The notes: generated from the letters alone by a model not told the origin. Counted from the stretch's first letter, positions 15,480-24,425 are shown. The stretch: DNA of 40,412 nt from JAPLDB01 sp038230515 (GCA_038230515.1 JBBRND010000035.1:1-40412); one strand, 5' to 3'. Numbers and translations are program-made.

Positions 15480-15563
15480 TAATTAAGTTGATTGGCTGAT
15501 TAAGTTATTTAAGGAACACGGCTGTTATCAATAAACTCAATCAACTTAATTAACCCAATCAAC
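15480..15563. repeat. AT-rich inverted-repeat element, copy C
   Basis: TAATTAAGTTGATT (15480-15493) is perfectly inverted at 15539-15552 around a 45-base loop. Further GTTGATT/AATCAAC words flank these arms. It shares an exact 16-mer, inverted, with copy A. It sits between the lipoprotein gene and the small gene before ftsE. Confidence 0.65.
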
Positions 15564-15571
15564 AAATACAC

Positions 15572-15778
15572 ATGTACATTCTCAAAGTAAGAGGCACAGC
15601 AAAAATCCCCGACTACATTCAGTTACGTGGAGATGATTTCACGCTGCTTGCTTACTTCCGAGTTGACCGTCCGCAGAAAGCGCTGATGAAAGCAGGGCTT
15701 GCAGAGAAGGAAGAGAAAATAATTAAAGCGATCAATGAGATTCCGTATGGTAAAATGGAAAAACTTGATCTTGACTGA
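15572..15778 (+). CDS. Small conserved protein preceding ftsE
   Basis: The 68-residue soluble product begins MYILKVRGTAKIPDYIQLR and ends in IPYGKMEKLDLD. Its short length, charged surface and strong codon-level order suggest a real gene, and small proteins of this kind recur in Bacteroidota. I cannot assign a function. It ends 23 bases before the FtsE-like gene and is probably transcribed with it. Confidence 0.65.
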   Translation: MYILKVRGTAKIPDYIQLRGDDFTLLAYFRVDRPQKALMKAGLAEKEEKIIKAINEIPYGKMEKLDLD

Positions 15779-15801
15779 ATCAATAATTCGAAAATAGCAT
15801 C

Positions 15802-16497
15802 ATGCCCAACTCAATAGTAAAACTCAAAGGTGTAAATATTTTTCAGTCGAAGAATCTTGTGCTTAGCCATGTGAATCTCCAGATTGATAAAGGAGAATTT
15901 GTTTATCTTATCGGTAAAACAGGAAGCGGAAAAAGCTCTCTGCTGAAAACAATTTATGGCGATGTCGAGTTGATGGAAGGCGAAGGGACCATTGCGGGTT
16001 TTTCTCTCAATCACATGAAGCAAAAACAAGTTCCTTATCTGAGAAGAAAACTCGGAATTGTATTCCAGGATTTTCAGTTGCTTACTGACCGCAGCGTAAA
16101 TGACAATTTACTTTTTGTGTTGAAAGCAACGGGATGGAACGAAAACGAGAAGATGACGAAACGGGTGAATGAGGTTCTCGATAAAGTTCATCTCACAACA
16201 AAAGGTTTCAAGATGCCTCATGAACTAAGTGGAGGCGAGCAGCAACGCGTAGTAATTGCGCGTGCATTGCTCAACGATCCTGACCTTATTCTTGCTGATG
16301 AGCCAACTGGTAATCTCGATCCTGAAACATCGGACAGCATCATGCGCCTGCTTTTTGAAATCAGCAATTCAGGAAGAGCGGTACTTATGGCAACGCACAA
16401 TTATTCTCTCATGGAGAAATTTCCTGCTCGAACAATCAAGTGCGAAAACGGAAAGTTGATTGATTCAGTAGTGACTGAAGAAGCTTCAGGCGCTTAA
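15802..16497 (+). CDS. ftsE: FtsE-like ABC transporter ATP-binding protein
   Basis: This 231-residue ATPase has all the ABC motifs: Walker A GKTGSGKSS (residues 38-46), the signature LSGGEQQR (about 140) and Walker B LILADEPTGNLD (about 160). The sequence is of the FtsE/LolD type (MATHNYSLMEKFPARTIKCENGKLI at the C-terminus, here split as MATHNYSLMEKFP and ARTIKCENGKLI). FtsE works with the membrane protein FtsX to control peptidoglycan hydrolases at the division site. No ftsX lies next to it, and unlinked ftsX would not be unusual in this phylum. A LolD-type role cannot be fully excluded. It overlaps the end of the convergent glycosyltransferase gene by 12 bases. Confidence 0.75.
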   Translation: MPNSIVKLKGVNIFQSKNLVLSHVNLQIDKGEFVYLIGKTGSGKSSLLKTIYGDVELMEGEGTIAGFSLNHMKQKQVPYLRRKLGIVFQDFQLLTDRSVNDNLLFVLKATGWNENEKMTKRVNEVLDKVHLTTKGFKMPHELSGGEQQRVVIARALLNDPDLILADEPTGNLDPETSDSIMRLLFEISNSGRAVLMATHNYSLMEKFPARTIKCENGKLIDSVVTEEASGA

Positions 16498-17613
16498 TAT
16501 TTTCAAAAGCTTCCTTGCATTTTTCTCATTGGAAAAATCATGAAGTAAAATTTCTTCGCGCTTCTTTCGCTCACGTTCCGTAAATTCTTTTTCAAAAGCG
16601 TTCTTGATCTTTTCTTTCATCATCTCAGGGGTATTAGCCATAATGCAAAGCGATTCCAGTCCTGTATTCTCAACCATTGGTTTATTTACAATACAGAAGC
16701 GACCGGCAAAAAGTGCAGAGAGCAATTTCAGTTTTATTCCCGTTGATTGAAAAGTGGGAAGAATATTGCAATGCGCATCGCTGATGTATTCCTGAATCTG
16801 ATCAGGAGTTAAATCATCATACAATGTAACGTTCGATTTCGGTCGCACGACTTTCTTCAAATCATCTGAAGGTTTGTTTCCCGCAATGATGAGTTGAAAG
16901 TTGAGATCATCAAAAACTTTATTTACGAGATAAAGTGCTGCCTCGTTATTTTCCCCGACAGAAAGATTGCCATGATAAAAAGCATATTCACCTTTGCCAA
17001 CTCTCCCGGTAACTTTCTCATGTGGATGAAAAGCGGTGATGTAATGAACGTGCTTGAACTTCTTGGAATAATAGGCAGTGTCATTCGGAGAAATAGAAGC
17101 AATCGCAGAAGCATTTTTTAAAACGGGTTCATACTTTAAAAGCTTTCCAGCTTCGTTGTAAAAATAATAACGCTTGAAAATGTTACTTTCCACCTTCGCG
17201 AGGTTCTCATAATAATCATGCTCTACATTATGTGTGCGCACAATCATTTTACGTTTTGCAAAATCAGGATCGCCAAGCAAACGAGTAGAGTGAAGCCCCT
17301 CCATCAAAATCGGAAAATTATTCTTCAGAAGATTTTTTTTCAAATCTTCCGATTCGCGGCTTAATACGATGTAAGGATACGTATTAAACAGTTGGCTCTT
17401 AGCCGTCTTGCGCGGGTAATAATGAATCGTCTCGCAGATATTTTCCAACTCATTACTTCCTTTGCGTCCGTATTCGAAACAATGAAGATGAATTCGAACT
17501 CCGAGTTGATACAGCGATTTGATTTTATAGAAAACGTCAATCACTCCACCGTAATCGGGCGGGTAAGGAACATCAAAAGAAATTACGTTTATATTTTTTT
17601 CAGAGGACGTCAC
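16486..17613 (-). CDS. Glycosyltransferase, GT-B fold, probably family 4-like
   Basis: I prefer the GTG at 17613 (375 residues, 14-base overlap with the gene upstream), which puts INVISFDVPYPPDYGG at residue 8. An ATG at 17670 would add 19 poorly ordered residues over the neighbour gene. The N-terminal Rossmann domain has the DVPYPPDYGGVIDVFYKIK start, and RTHNVEHDYYE follows. The C-terminal domain has AFYHGNLSVGENNEAA, NVTLYDDLTPDQIQEYISDAH, split here as NVTLYDDLTP and DQIQEYISDAH, and TGIKLKLLSALFAGRF, the usual place of the sugar-nucleotide site. It would add a sugar to a surface glycan. The donor and acceptor are unknown. Confidence 0.8.
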   Translation of the reverse strand: MTSSEKNINVISFDVPYPPDYGGVIDVFYKIKSLYQLGVRIHLHCFEYGRKGSNELENICETIHYYPRKTAKSQLFNTYPYIVLSRESEDLKKNLLKNNFPILMEGLHSTRLLGDPDFAKRKMIVRTHNVEHDYYENLAKVESNIFKRYYFYNEAGKLLKYEPVLKNASAIASISPNDTAYYSKKFKHVHYITAFHPHEKVTGRVGKGEYAFYHGNLSVGENNEAALYLVNKVFDDLNFQLIIAGNKPSDDLKKVVRPKSNVTLYDDLTPDQIQEYISDAHCNILPTFQSTGIKLKLLSALFAGRFCIVNKPMVENTGLESLCIMANTPEMMKEKIKNAFEKEFTERERKKREEILLHDFSNEKNARKLLKILSA

Positions 17614-18709
17614 GGAAAATGTGCAGCAGTTTTTGTTCTTCTTTTTCCCAACAGAGTTCTGCGGCTGCAAGTTTCAGATTTTCTTTCCACGTGTCAAATC
17701 TTTTTTCATCCGAGAGCATTTCTTTAATTTTCTCTGCCAAAAGGTTGGGATTGTGGCTTTCAGCTATCATTCCGATGTTGTATTGCTCCACAATCTTTCT
17801 CAATTCAACAAGGTTTGAGGAAAGAACAGGAAGTCCCGCATGGATGTAATCGAAAATTTTATTGGGCAAAGAATAACGGTAATTGATGTTTGTGTCCTTA
17901 TCAAGTGAAAGTCCGATGTCAGCAACAGAAGTATAAGAGCGAAGCTGATCAAGCGGAAGTTTGGGAATGAAACGAACTTTATCTGAAAGATTTAATTTCA
18001 CTGACATTGCTTTTAATTCTTCAATCACATCTCCGCTTCCGATAAATAAAAGAAAATAATTGTCAAGATATTGCATGGACTGCAACGCTTCTTCTCCTCC
18101 TCTATCAATATTTATTCCTGCACCTTGGAATAACAAAATCTTTTTATCCAAAGGAAGATTTAATTCTGCACGATTTTTTTTCGGAAAAAAATTTAGTGTG
18201 ACAGGAACATTTCTGATCACACCTACATCCTTGTGATACTCGTCACTGTAAAGTTTTGCGATGGAATCATTGACCGTCCATGCGTACTTCAGCTTTGGGA
18301 AAATCCACCGTTCAATTCGCTTCCATATTTTCTGAATGTGAGGTCGGCTCACCAATTCAGGAACTTCCGTAAAATGCTCATGAGCATCATAAAAAAGTTT
18401 TGATCCTTTTAGTTTTGAAATAAGAAAATTCGGAAGCAATGTATCGAGATCATTTGAGATCAATACATCTGTACGAGTGAAAAGCAAAAAGAAAAACAAA
18501 TGAAGATTATAGGAAGCATAAAACAATGCACCCTTCTCCCACCAGAGTCTGAAACGCACTGTTTTATAATCGCGGGAAATTCCTTCGCTGTCTTTCTTTC
18601 TGCGTCCAACAAGAATAACCTCGTGACCTTTTTTATGAAAGGTAAAAGCCGTGCGATGTACCCTCTGATCGGTAACAAGATCGCTTACAACTGAAATAAT
18701 GATGCGCAT
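17600..18709 (-). CDS. Glycosyltransferase family 4-like protein
   Basis: From the ATG at 18709 the product has 369 residues and starts MRIIISVVSDLVTDQRVHR, a common opening for this group. The six extra residues from an ATG at 18727 are unlikely. The GT-B pattern is visible: ISNDLDTLLPNFLISKLKG and FYDAHEHFTE in the N-terminal domain, then LFQGAGINIDRGGEEAL, FIPKLPLDQLRSY and YSLPNKIFDYIHAGLPVLSS in the C-terminal one. It overlaps the following glycosyltransferase by 14 bases, so the two are probably translated together and act on the same glycan. Confidence 0.82.
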   Translation of the reverse strand: MRIIISVVSDLVTDQRVHRTAFTFHKKGHEVILVGRRKKDSEGISRDYKTVRFRLWWEKGALFYASYNLHLFFFLLFTRTDVLISNDLDTLLPNFLISKLKGSKLFYDAHEHFTEVPELVSRPHIQKIWKRIERWIFPKLKYAWTVNDSIAKLYSDEYHKDVGVIRNVPVTLNFFPKKNRAELNLPLDKKILLFQGAGINIDRGGEEALQSMQYLDNYFLLFIGSGDVIEELKAMSVKLNLSDKVRFIPKLPLDQLRSYTSVADIGLSLDKDTNINYRYSLPNKIFDYIHAGLPVLSSNLVELRKIVEQYNIGMIAESHNPNLLAEKIKEMLSDEKRFDTWKENLKLAAAELCWEKEEQKLLHIFRDVL

Positions 18710-18803
18710 ATTCTTATCTGGGGGCAAATAACTGAAAATATTGACAACAGGGACGGACGCAATAACGTTTGATCATAGACTTTATTAGTTGGCAGAGAAT
18801 TCG

Positions 18804-18811
18804 TATTTTTG
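18804..18811 (+). promoter_or_regulatory. Candidate -7 element for the paa operon
   Basis: TATTTTTG matches TAnnTTTG and lies 6 bases before the paaA ATG. The -33 position holds TTTA (18781-18784) at a 19-base spacing, one mismatch from TTTG. If used, the mRNA would have almost no leader. Confidence 0.35.
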
Positions 18812-18817
18812 TTCAAT

Positions 18818-19771
18818 ATGACAAACAATCAAAACTTATCTGAAGAAGAACTCGACAAAAAATTTCACAACCGTATTGAGCGCGGTGAAGTAATAGAGCC
18901 GAAGGATTGGATGCCGGAGCGTTACCGTAAGCAACTTATACGCATGATGAGTCAGCATGCGCACAGTGAAGTGGTGGGTATGTTGCCTGAGGGAAACTGG
19001 ATTACGCGTGCTCCGAGTTTGAGACGCAAAGCGGTTCTCCTAGCAAAAGTTCAGGATGAAGCCGGACATGGACTGTACATTTATTGCGGAACAGAAACGC
19101 TCGGCATTTCGCGCGAAGAAATGCTCGATGGTTTTCTCACAGGCAAAGCAAAATATTCTTCGATCTTCAATTATCCTACTCTCAATTGGGCTGACATGGG
19201 CGCAATTGGGTGGTTGGTCGATGGCGCAGCAATTGTAAATCAAACGGTGCTCGCACGATGTTCTTACGGGCCATATGCGCGTGCAATGGTGCGCATTTGT
19301 AAGGAAGAAAATTTTCATCACAAGCAGGGATATGAAATTCTTGCAACAATGATGAAAGGAACTGATGAACAAAAGGCTATGGCACAGGATGCCGTGAACC
19401 GTTTCTGGTGGCCATCATTGATGATGTTTGGCCCGAGTGACAAAGATTCTCCGAACAGCGGTGATTTATTAAAATGGAAAGTGAAATTAAATTCGAATGA
19501 TGAATTGCGTCAGCGTTTTATTGACCGCACCGTTCCGCAGGCAGAACACATCGGGCTCACTCTTCCCGATCCGAGACTGAAATGGAATGAGGCGCGTGAT
19601 CATTACGACTTCGGAGAAATAAACTGGGAAGAATTTTACAACGTGATTAACGGTCGCGGTCCGTGCAACAAGCAGCGCATGAAGCAGAGACGTGATGCAC
19701 ACGTAAATGGTAATTGGGTGCGTGAAGCAGCAGAATCATATTCCGCCAAAAGAAAATTGCAGGCAGCATAA
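18818..19771 (+). CDS. paaA: Phenylacetyl-CoA 1,2-epoxidase subunit A
   Basis: This is the catalytic di-iron subunit that epoxidises the ring of phenylacetyl-CoA in aerobic phenylacetate breakdown. From the ATG at 18818 it has 317 residues, the usual size (an upstream TTG would add three). The ferritin-like helices carry the metal ligands: AKVQDEAGHGLYIY (ExxH) and KEENFHHKQGYE (ExxHH). RRDAHVNGNWVREAA at the C-terminus is also typical. paaB, paaC, paaD and paaG follow on the same strand with short gaps, so this is one operon. Confidence 0.97.
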   Translation: MTNNQNLSEEELDKKFHNRIERGEVIEPKDWMPERYRKQLIRMMSQHAHSEVVGMLPEGNWITRAPSLRRKAVLLAKVQDEAGHGLYIYCGTETLGISREEMLDGFLTGKAKYSSIFNYPTLNWADMGAIGWLVDGAAIVNQTVLARCSYGPYARAMVRICKEENFHHKQGYEILATMMKGTDEQKAMAQDAVNRFWWPSLMMFGPSDKDSPNSGDLLKWKVKLNSNDELRQRFIDRTVPQAEHIGLTLPDPRLKWNEARDHYDFGEINWEEFYNVINGRGPCNKQRMKQRRDAHVNGNWVREAAESYSAKRKLQAA

Positions 19772-19801
19772 ATTTAAATCAGAACTTTTTTTAAAAAGAT
19801 T

Positions 19802-20089
19802 ATGTCAAAAGATACACAGTGGGATTTATGGGAAGTGTTCACCCAAAAAAAGCAAGGCGCTCCTCATGAACATGCCGGCAGCGTTCACGCGCCTGACAAA
19901 GAAATTGCGTTAGAGAATGCACGCGATGTTTATTCAAGACGAAATGAAGCAATAAGTATCTGGGTTGTACCTAGTGTAACTATCGTTGCAAGCACACCGG
20001 AAGAAGTGGGATCGTTTTTTGATCCTGCTAATGATAAAGCATACCGTCATCCTAATTTTTATAAAACTCCAGAAGGGGTTAAATTGTAG
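19802..20089 (+). CDS. paaB: Phenylacetyl-CoA epoxidase subunit B
   Basis: This 95-residue small structural subunit of the PaaABCE complex is thought to join PaaAC heterodimers. It is recognised from WDLWEVFTQKKQGAPHEHAG followed by HAPDKEIALENARDVYSRR and the tail FFDPANDKAYRHPNFYKTP. Its length is normal, and it begins 30 bases after paaA. Confidence 0.95.
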   Translation: MSKDTQWDLWEVFTQKKQGAPHEHAGSVHAPDKEIALENARDVYSRRNEAISIWVVPSVTIVASTPEEVGSFFDPANDKAYRHPNFYKTPEGVKL

Positions 20090-20118
20090 TAAGCAATAAA
20101 ATCGCTCACGATTCTTTT

Positions 20119-20877
20119 ATGGAAAATAATAATCATCTTTTAGAATATTGTCTTCGTCTTGCAGACACCTCACTAATCCTCGGTCAGAGGTTAGGAGAGT
20201 GGTGCGGACACGGGCCAATTCTTGAAGAAGACATTGCGCTCACAAACATTGCTCTTGACTGCATCGGACAGGCAAGAGGATTTTATACTTACGTAGCGGA
20301 AGTAGAGGGAATAAATAAAACAGAAGATGATTATGCATACCTGCGCGATGAACGTGAGTTTCGAAATCTTCTCATTGTAGAGCAGGCAAACGGTGATTTC
20401 GGTCAAACTATACTTCGACAGTTTTTTGTAAGTGTGTTTCAGTTTTATTTTTTCGCTGAACTTAAAAATTCAAAAGACAAAACCATTGCTGCTCTTACAG
20501 AAAAATCATTGAAGGAAGTAACGTACCATCTTCGTCATTCATCGGCATGGGTTATTCGTCTTGGTGACGGTACCGAAGAAAGTAAAAGACGAATGATGAA
20601 TGCTGTTGATGAACTATGGTCATACACCGGTGATATGTTTGACATGGATGCTACTGATGAAGCATTGATCAAAGAAGGAATTGCTGTGGATACAAAAAAA
20701 ATAAAACCGCTTTGGGAAGCCAAAGTGAAAGAAGTTTTTGCAGAGGCAACTCTTGTTGTTCCTGAAAATATTTTCATGATGAGCGGGAGCAGGGAAGGAA
20801 AACATACAGAGTATTTCGGATATATTCTTGCAGAAATGCAATCACTTCATCGCTCTCACCCTGGAGCTCAATGGTAA
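20119..20877 (+). CDS. paaC: Phenylacetyl-CoA epoxidase subunit C
   Basis: This 252-residue ferritin-like subunit pairs with PaaA. It is related to PaaA in fold but is the structural partner and lacks a full set of metal ligands in known members. Recognised blocks are SLILGQRLGEWCGHGPILEED, split here as SLILGQRLGEW and CGHGPILEED, then DCIGQARGFYTY, LRHSSAWVIRLGDGTEESK and the end LAEMQSLHRSHPGAQW. It lies 29 bases after paaB and 14 before paaD. Confidence 0.95.
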   Translation: MENNNHLLEYCLRLADTSLILGQRLGEWCGHGPILEEDIALTNIALDCIGQARGFYTYVAEVEGINKTEDDYAYLRDEREFRNLLIVEQANGDFGQTILRQFFVSVFQFYFFAELKNSKDKTIAALTEKSLKEVTYHLRHSSAWVIRLGDGTEESKRRMMNAVDELWSYTGDMFDMDATDEALIKEGIAVDTKKIKPLWEAKVKEVFAEATLVVPENIFMMSGSREGKHTEYFGYILAEMQSLHRSHPGAQW

Positions 20878-20891
20878 CTAGCAACTAAAAA

Positions 20892-21389
20892 ATGGTAGCG
20901 GTTCAATCTTCAATCTCAAATCTTAAATCTTTAATCGGAGAGATTACCGATCCCGAGGTTCCTGTAATTACGATTGCTGAATTAGGAATTCTAAGGGAAG
21001 TGAAAGATGAGAACGGAAAAATTGTTGTAACCATCACTCCAACATACAGCGGTTGTCCTGCCATGAAAGCAATCGAAAATGAAATTGCTGAGGTACTCAA
21101 AGCAAATTCCATTGAAAGTTTTGAAGTCAAATACACATACTCACCTGCGTGGACAACAGATTGGCTAAACGATAACGCAAAAGAAAAACTTCGAGCATAC
21201 GGAATTGCTCCTCCTGAAAAAACATCTTCCGATAAAAGTGTTTTGTCTATTCACGCGAAAGAAAAAACTTGCCCTCGGTGTAAATCCACTAACACAGAAA
21301 TGATTTCTGCATTTGGTTCCACTGCATGTAAGGCGCTGTATCGTTGTAAAAACTGCAGAGAACCGTTTGATTATTTTAAATGTCATTGA
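20892..21389 (+). CDS. paaD: PaaD, iron-sulfur/metal assembly factor of the epoxidase
   Basis: This 165-residue protein has an MIP18/DUF59 domain in its first 95 residues (ITDPEVPVITIAELGILREV, YSGCPAMKAIE, YSPAWTTDWLN). It ends in a four-Cys zinc-ribbon-like segment (CPRCKSTNTE ... CKNCREPFDYFKCH). PaaD is needed for maturation of the epoxidase or its reductase and is not part of the final complex. It is 4 bases from paaG, so translation is probably coupled. Confidence 0.93.
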   Translation: MVAVQSSISNLKSLIGEITDPEVPVITIAELGILREVKDENGKIVVTITPTYSGCPAMKAIENEIAEVLKANSIESFEVKYTYSPAWTTDWLNDNAKEKLRAYGIAPPEKTSSDKSVLSIHAKEKTCPRCKSTNTEMISAFGSTACKALYRCKNCREPFDYFKCH

Positions 21390-21393
21390 AAAC

Positions 21394-22173
21394 ATGAATG
21401 AATTTATAAAATACAGTATTTCAGATTCGGTCGCAATTATCAAGCTCAACCGCCCTGATAAGTTCAACAGCTTTAATCGAGAGATGGCTTTGCAAATGCA
21501 AAAAGCATTGGATAATGCAGCCGCTGACAAAAACGTTCGCGCAGTTTATATCACCGGAGAAGGAAAAGCTTTTTGTGCCGGACAGGATTTAAGTGAAGTA
21601 ATTGATCCATCCGGTCCCGGTATAAAAAAAATTGTTGAGGAGCATTACAACCCCATCATTAAAAAAGTCCGCACGATTGAAAAGCCCGTAGTTTGTGCAG
21701 TGAATGGAGTTGCAGCGGGCGCAGGAGCTAACATTGCTCTTGCTTGTGATGTTGTTTTTGCGGCTTCATCAGCATCTTTCCTTCAGGCGTTTTCTAAAAT
21801 TGCATTGATACCGGATAGCAGCGGAACATTTATGTTGCCAAGATTGATTGGGTGGAATCGCGCATCAGCATTGATGATGCTTGGTGATAAAGTTCCTGCA
21901 TCTGATGCTTTGCAGATGGGAATGATTTACAAAGTATTTACTGATGATCAGTTGCAGGATGAAGTAATGAAAATTGCAATCACACTGTCTCAAATGCCGA
22001 CAAAAGGAATCGGTTTAACGAAAAGATTATTGAATGAATCATTTTCAAATAATCTTGAACAACAACTTGACCGAGAACGTGACCTTCAGGTGGAAGCTGC
22101 AAACAGTTACGACTACAAGGAAGGTGTAAAAGCTTTTTTGGAAAAAAGAAAACCTGTCTTCAAAGGTGAATAA
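21394..22173 (+). CDS. paaG: Enoyl-CoA hydratase/isomerase, PaaG-like
   Basis: The true start is the ATG at 21394 (259 residues), since earlier in-frame starts lie inside paaD. It has the crotonase fold: AFCAGQDLSEV (oxyanion hole), VCAVNGVAAGAGANIALACD and IALIPDSSGTFMLPRLIG with the catalytic-loop Asp. PaaG moves the double bond of ring-1,2-epoxyphenylacetyl-CoA to make the oxepin-CoA. FAKIGLIPDsGGT-type sequences are typical of PaaG, which the operon position supports. PaaB-type hydratases share this fold, so the exact step is inferred. Confidence 0.88.
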   Translation: MNEFIKYSISDSVAIIKLNRPDKFNSFNREMALQMQKALDNAAADKNVRAVYITGEGKAFCAGQDLSEVIDPSGPGIKKIVEEHYNPIIKKVRTIEKPVVCAVNGVAAGAGANIALACDVVFAASSASFLQAFSKIALIPDSSGTFMLPRLIGWNRASALMMLGDKVPASDALQMGMIYKVFTDDQLQDEVMKIAITLSQMPTKGIGLTKRLLNESFSNNLEQQLDRERDLQVEAANSYDYKEGVKAFLEKRKPVFKGE

Positions 22174-22179
22174 TTTCTG

Positions 22180-23238
22180 ATGCAGATTTTTCTATCCATA
22201 CTCACTTCGTTTATCATTTCATTGATGATGATTCCTTCATTGATTGCGATTGCGAGGCAACGAAAAATTTTTGATGCTCCTGGAATTAGAAAACTACACA
22301 GCGCAAATACCCCGCTCCTTGGAGGCATCGCAATTTTTGCCGGAACATTGATTTCTGTTTTGTTCTGGGGAGCGCAGTACTTTGAATTGCGCTATTTATT
22401 CGTTTTTGTTTCTCTCCTGATTTTATTTTTTACTGGTTCCGTAGATGATCTTCGTCCGTTATTTCCTTCTACAAAATTATTTATGCAGATTGTAGCTTCA
22501 TTTATTACGGTGACCTTTGCCCATCTCAGCATAAATGGATTTCATGGTTTGTTCGGAATCCATTCTTTGAATTCAATATCATCCATCGTTATCTCGGTTT
22601 TCTTTATTCTCTTGGTTGTAAATTCCTATAACTTCATTGACGGCATTGACGGGCTTGCAACAAGCATCGGAATTATTTCTTCTGCGCTATTTGGAATTCT
22701 TTTTCTCTCCCTCAATGACATGCTGCTTTCTCTTCTCTCATTTTCACTTTGCGGGGCACTGGTAGCATTTTTATTTTTCAATCTTGCTCCGGCAAAAATA
22801 TTTATGGGTGATACAGGAACAATGATTATCGGATTCGTACTTTCCTTGTTGGCAATTCAACTAACAGAAGAAACTAGAATGTCAGTATCTTCATTTCACT
22901 GGCTGAATTATCTCTCAGCACCTGTAATTACACTTGCTCTTTTAATTATTCCTGTCGTGGATTTCCTGCGAGTCACCTTCGTGAGGATCATTAACGGACG
23001 ATCTCCAATACGCGGAGACAGAAATCACATTCATCACGTGTTGGTGCGTGCCGGATTTACTCATTTACAAACAACAATTATTCTCATCGCGGTTAATTTG
23101 ATTTTTTTTTCATCCGCATTTTTTCTCAGAAATATAAATCAAACCGTGCTCTTTTTCTGTTTTCTGGTTTCCGGCATTTTATTGAGCCAGATTCCTTATT
23201 TGTTATTGAGGAGAAAGACCACCAAAATCCCTCTTTGA
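22180..23238 (+). CDS. wecA: Undecaprenyl-phosphate sugar-1-phosphate transferase, WecA/MraY family
   Basis: This 352-residue membrane enzyme starts surface-glycan assembly by putting a sugar-1-phosphate (usually GlcNAc) on undecaprenyl phosphate. It has about ten or eleven membrane segments and the family motifs NSYNFIDGIDGLATSIG, KIFMGDTGTMIIGF and RSPIRGDRNHIHHVLVRAGF. The HIHH motif points to the WecA/TagO branch rather than MraY. It starts 6 bases after paaG, so it may be transcribed with the phenylacetate operon. wecB and an acyltransferase follow. A run of nine T lies at about 23102-23110 in the last third. Confidence 0.88.
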   Translation: MQIFLSILTSFIISLMMIPSLIAIARQRKIFDAPGIRKLHSANTPLLGGIAIFAGTLISVLFWGAQYFELRYLFVFVSLLILFFTGSVDDLRPLFPSTKLFMQIVASFITVTFAHLSINGFHGLFGIHSLNSISSIVISVFFILLVVNSYNFIDGIDGLATSIGIISSALFGILFLSLNDMLLSLLSFSLCGALVAFLFFNLAPAKIFMGDTGTMIIGFVLSLLAIQLTEETRMSVSSFHWLNYLSAPVITLALLIIPVVDFLRVTFVRIINGRSPIRGDRNHIHHVLVRAGFTHLQTTIILIAVNLIFFSSAFFLRNINQTVLFFCFLVSGILLSQIPYLLLRRKTTKIPL

Positions 23239-23289
23239 CAGGTGCAACTCATTTCTCTTTTCGTTGTATAAAGTAGTTTACTTCATTGC

Positions 23290-24417
23290 ATGGCTGAACG
23301 TACAAAACTTCTTTTCATTTTTGGAACAAGACCCGAGGCAATTAAACTTGCGCCTCTTGTTTTAGAATTCAGAAAACATCAGCAGTTTGACGTGAAGGTT
23401 TGTGTGACGGCTCAGCACAGGCAAATGCTTGACCAGGTGCTTGCGTTTTTTGAAATTACTCCCGACTTTGATCTCAACATCATGAAACAAGGTCAGACCT
23501 TGTTTCATGTTACTGCTGATGGTCTTCGCTCGCTGGAAAAAGTGCTAAAGGAATTTCAACCCAAATTGGTTTTTGTCCAGGGAGATACTACCACCTCATT
23601 TGTTGGTGCACTCGCTGCTTACTACTGCAAAATAAAAGTAGCGCATATTGAGGCAGGGTTACGGAGCGGCAATAAATATTCTCCTTTTCCCGAAGAAATA
23701 AATCGTGTGCTTGCAGGGCATATCAGCGATTTTCATTTCACTCCAACAAAACAATCGGATGAGAATCTGAAAAAGGAAAATATCTCGCTAAATATTTTTC
23801 AGGTGGGGAACACTGTGATTGATGCCTTGTTTCTTGGACTCGATTTGCTTAAGAAGAGCGGAGAAGAATCGTTCTTTAGTTTCTTCAAAGGAATTGATTT
23901 CAAAAAAAGAATGGTGCTGATAACCGGACATCGGAGAGAAAGTTTTGGAGAACCGTTTGAAAATATTTGCGGAGCGATAAAAGTTTGCGCAGAAAAATTT
24001 CCTGATGTAGAGTTTGTATATCCAGTGCATCTCAACCCGAATGTGCAGGAGCCGGTGAATAGGTTGCTGAGTAAATTGAAAAATGTTCATCTCATTGAAC
24101 CACTCGGCTACGAACATTTTATCTGGCTGATGAACAAAAGTTATTTGGTACTTACAGACTCAGGTGGTTTGCAGGAAGAAGCACCAGCGCTTGGCAAGCC
24201 AGTACTTGTAATGCGCGATGTTACTGAACGACAGGAAGGAGTTGATTCTGGAACTGCAAAACTTGTTGGTACAAACAGGCAACTGATTATTGACGAGCTC
24301 TCGCTTTTGCTTTCTGATGAATCTGCATACAACAAAATGGCAAAAGCAGTGAACCCTTACGGTGACGGAACTTCATGCAAAAAAATTGTTGTAATAGTTG
24401 CAAAGCTGAACCTCTGA
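23290..24417 (+). CDS. wecB: UDP-N-acetylglucosamine 2-epimerase (non-hydrolysing)
   Basis: This 375-residue cytoplasmic enzyme interconverts UDP-GlcNAc and UDP-ManNAc. Family blocks run in order: FIFGTRPEAIKLAPLV, QGDTTTSFVGALAAYY, HIEAGLRSG, FPEEINRVL, TGHRRESFGEPF and DSGGLQEEAPALGKPVLVMR. The end (DGTSCKKIVVIVAKLNL) is close to the usual NPYGDG-x-A tail. It follows the wecA-like gene by 51 bases, and together they suggest a ManNAc-containing or related surface polysaccharide. The acyltransferase ATG lies 8 bases after its stop. Confidence 0.93.
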   Translation: MAERTKLLFIFGTRPEAIKLAPLVLEFRKHQQFDVKVCVTAQHRQMLDQVLAFFEITPDFDLNIMKQGQTLFHVTADGLRSLEKVLKEFQPKLVFVQGDTTTSFVGALAAYYCKIKVAHIEAGLRSGNKYSPFPEEINRVLAGHISDFHFTPTKQSDENLKKENISLNIFQVGNTVIDALFLGLDLLKKSGEESFFSFFKGIDFKKRMVLITGHRRESFGEPFENICGAIKVCAEKFPDVEFVYPVHLNPNVQEPVNRLLSKLKNVHLIEPLGYEHFIWLMNKSYLVLTDSGGLQEEAPALGKPVLVMRDVTERQEGVDSGTAKLVGTNRQLIIDELSLLLSDESAYNKMAKAVNPYGDGTSCKKIVVIVAKLNL

Positions 24418-24425
24418 CTTTATTG

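Noticed and set aside
17613..17670. Longer N-terminus for the first glycosyltransferase
   Set aside because: The extra residues are low in order (Lys/Asn/Cys) and overlap the upstream gene by 71 bases. GTG at 17613 fits the family start.
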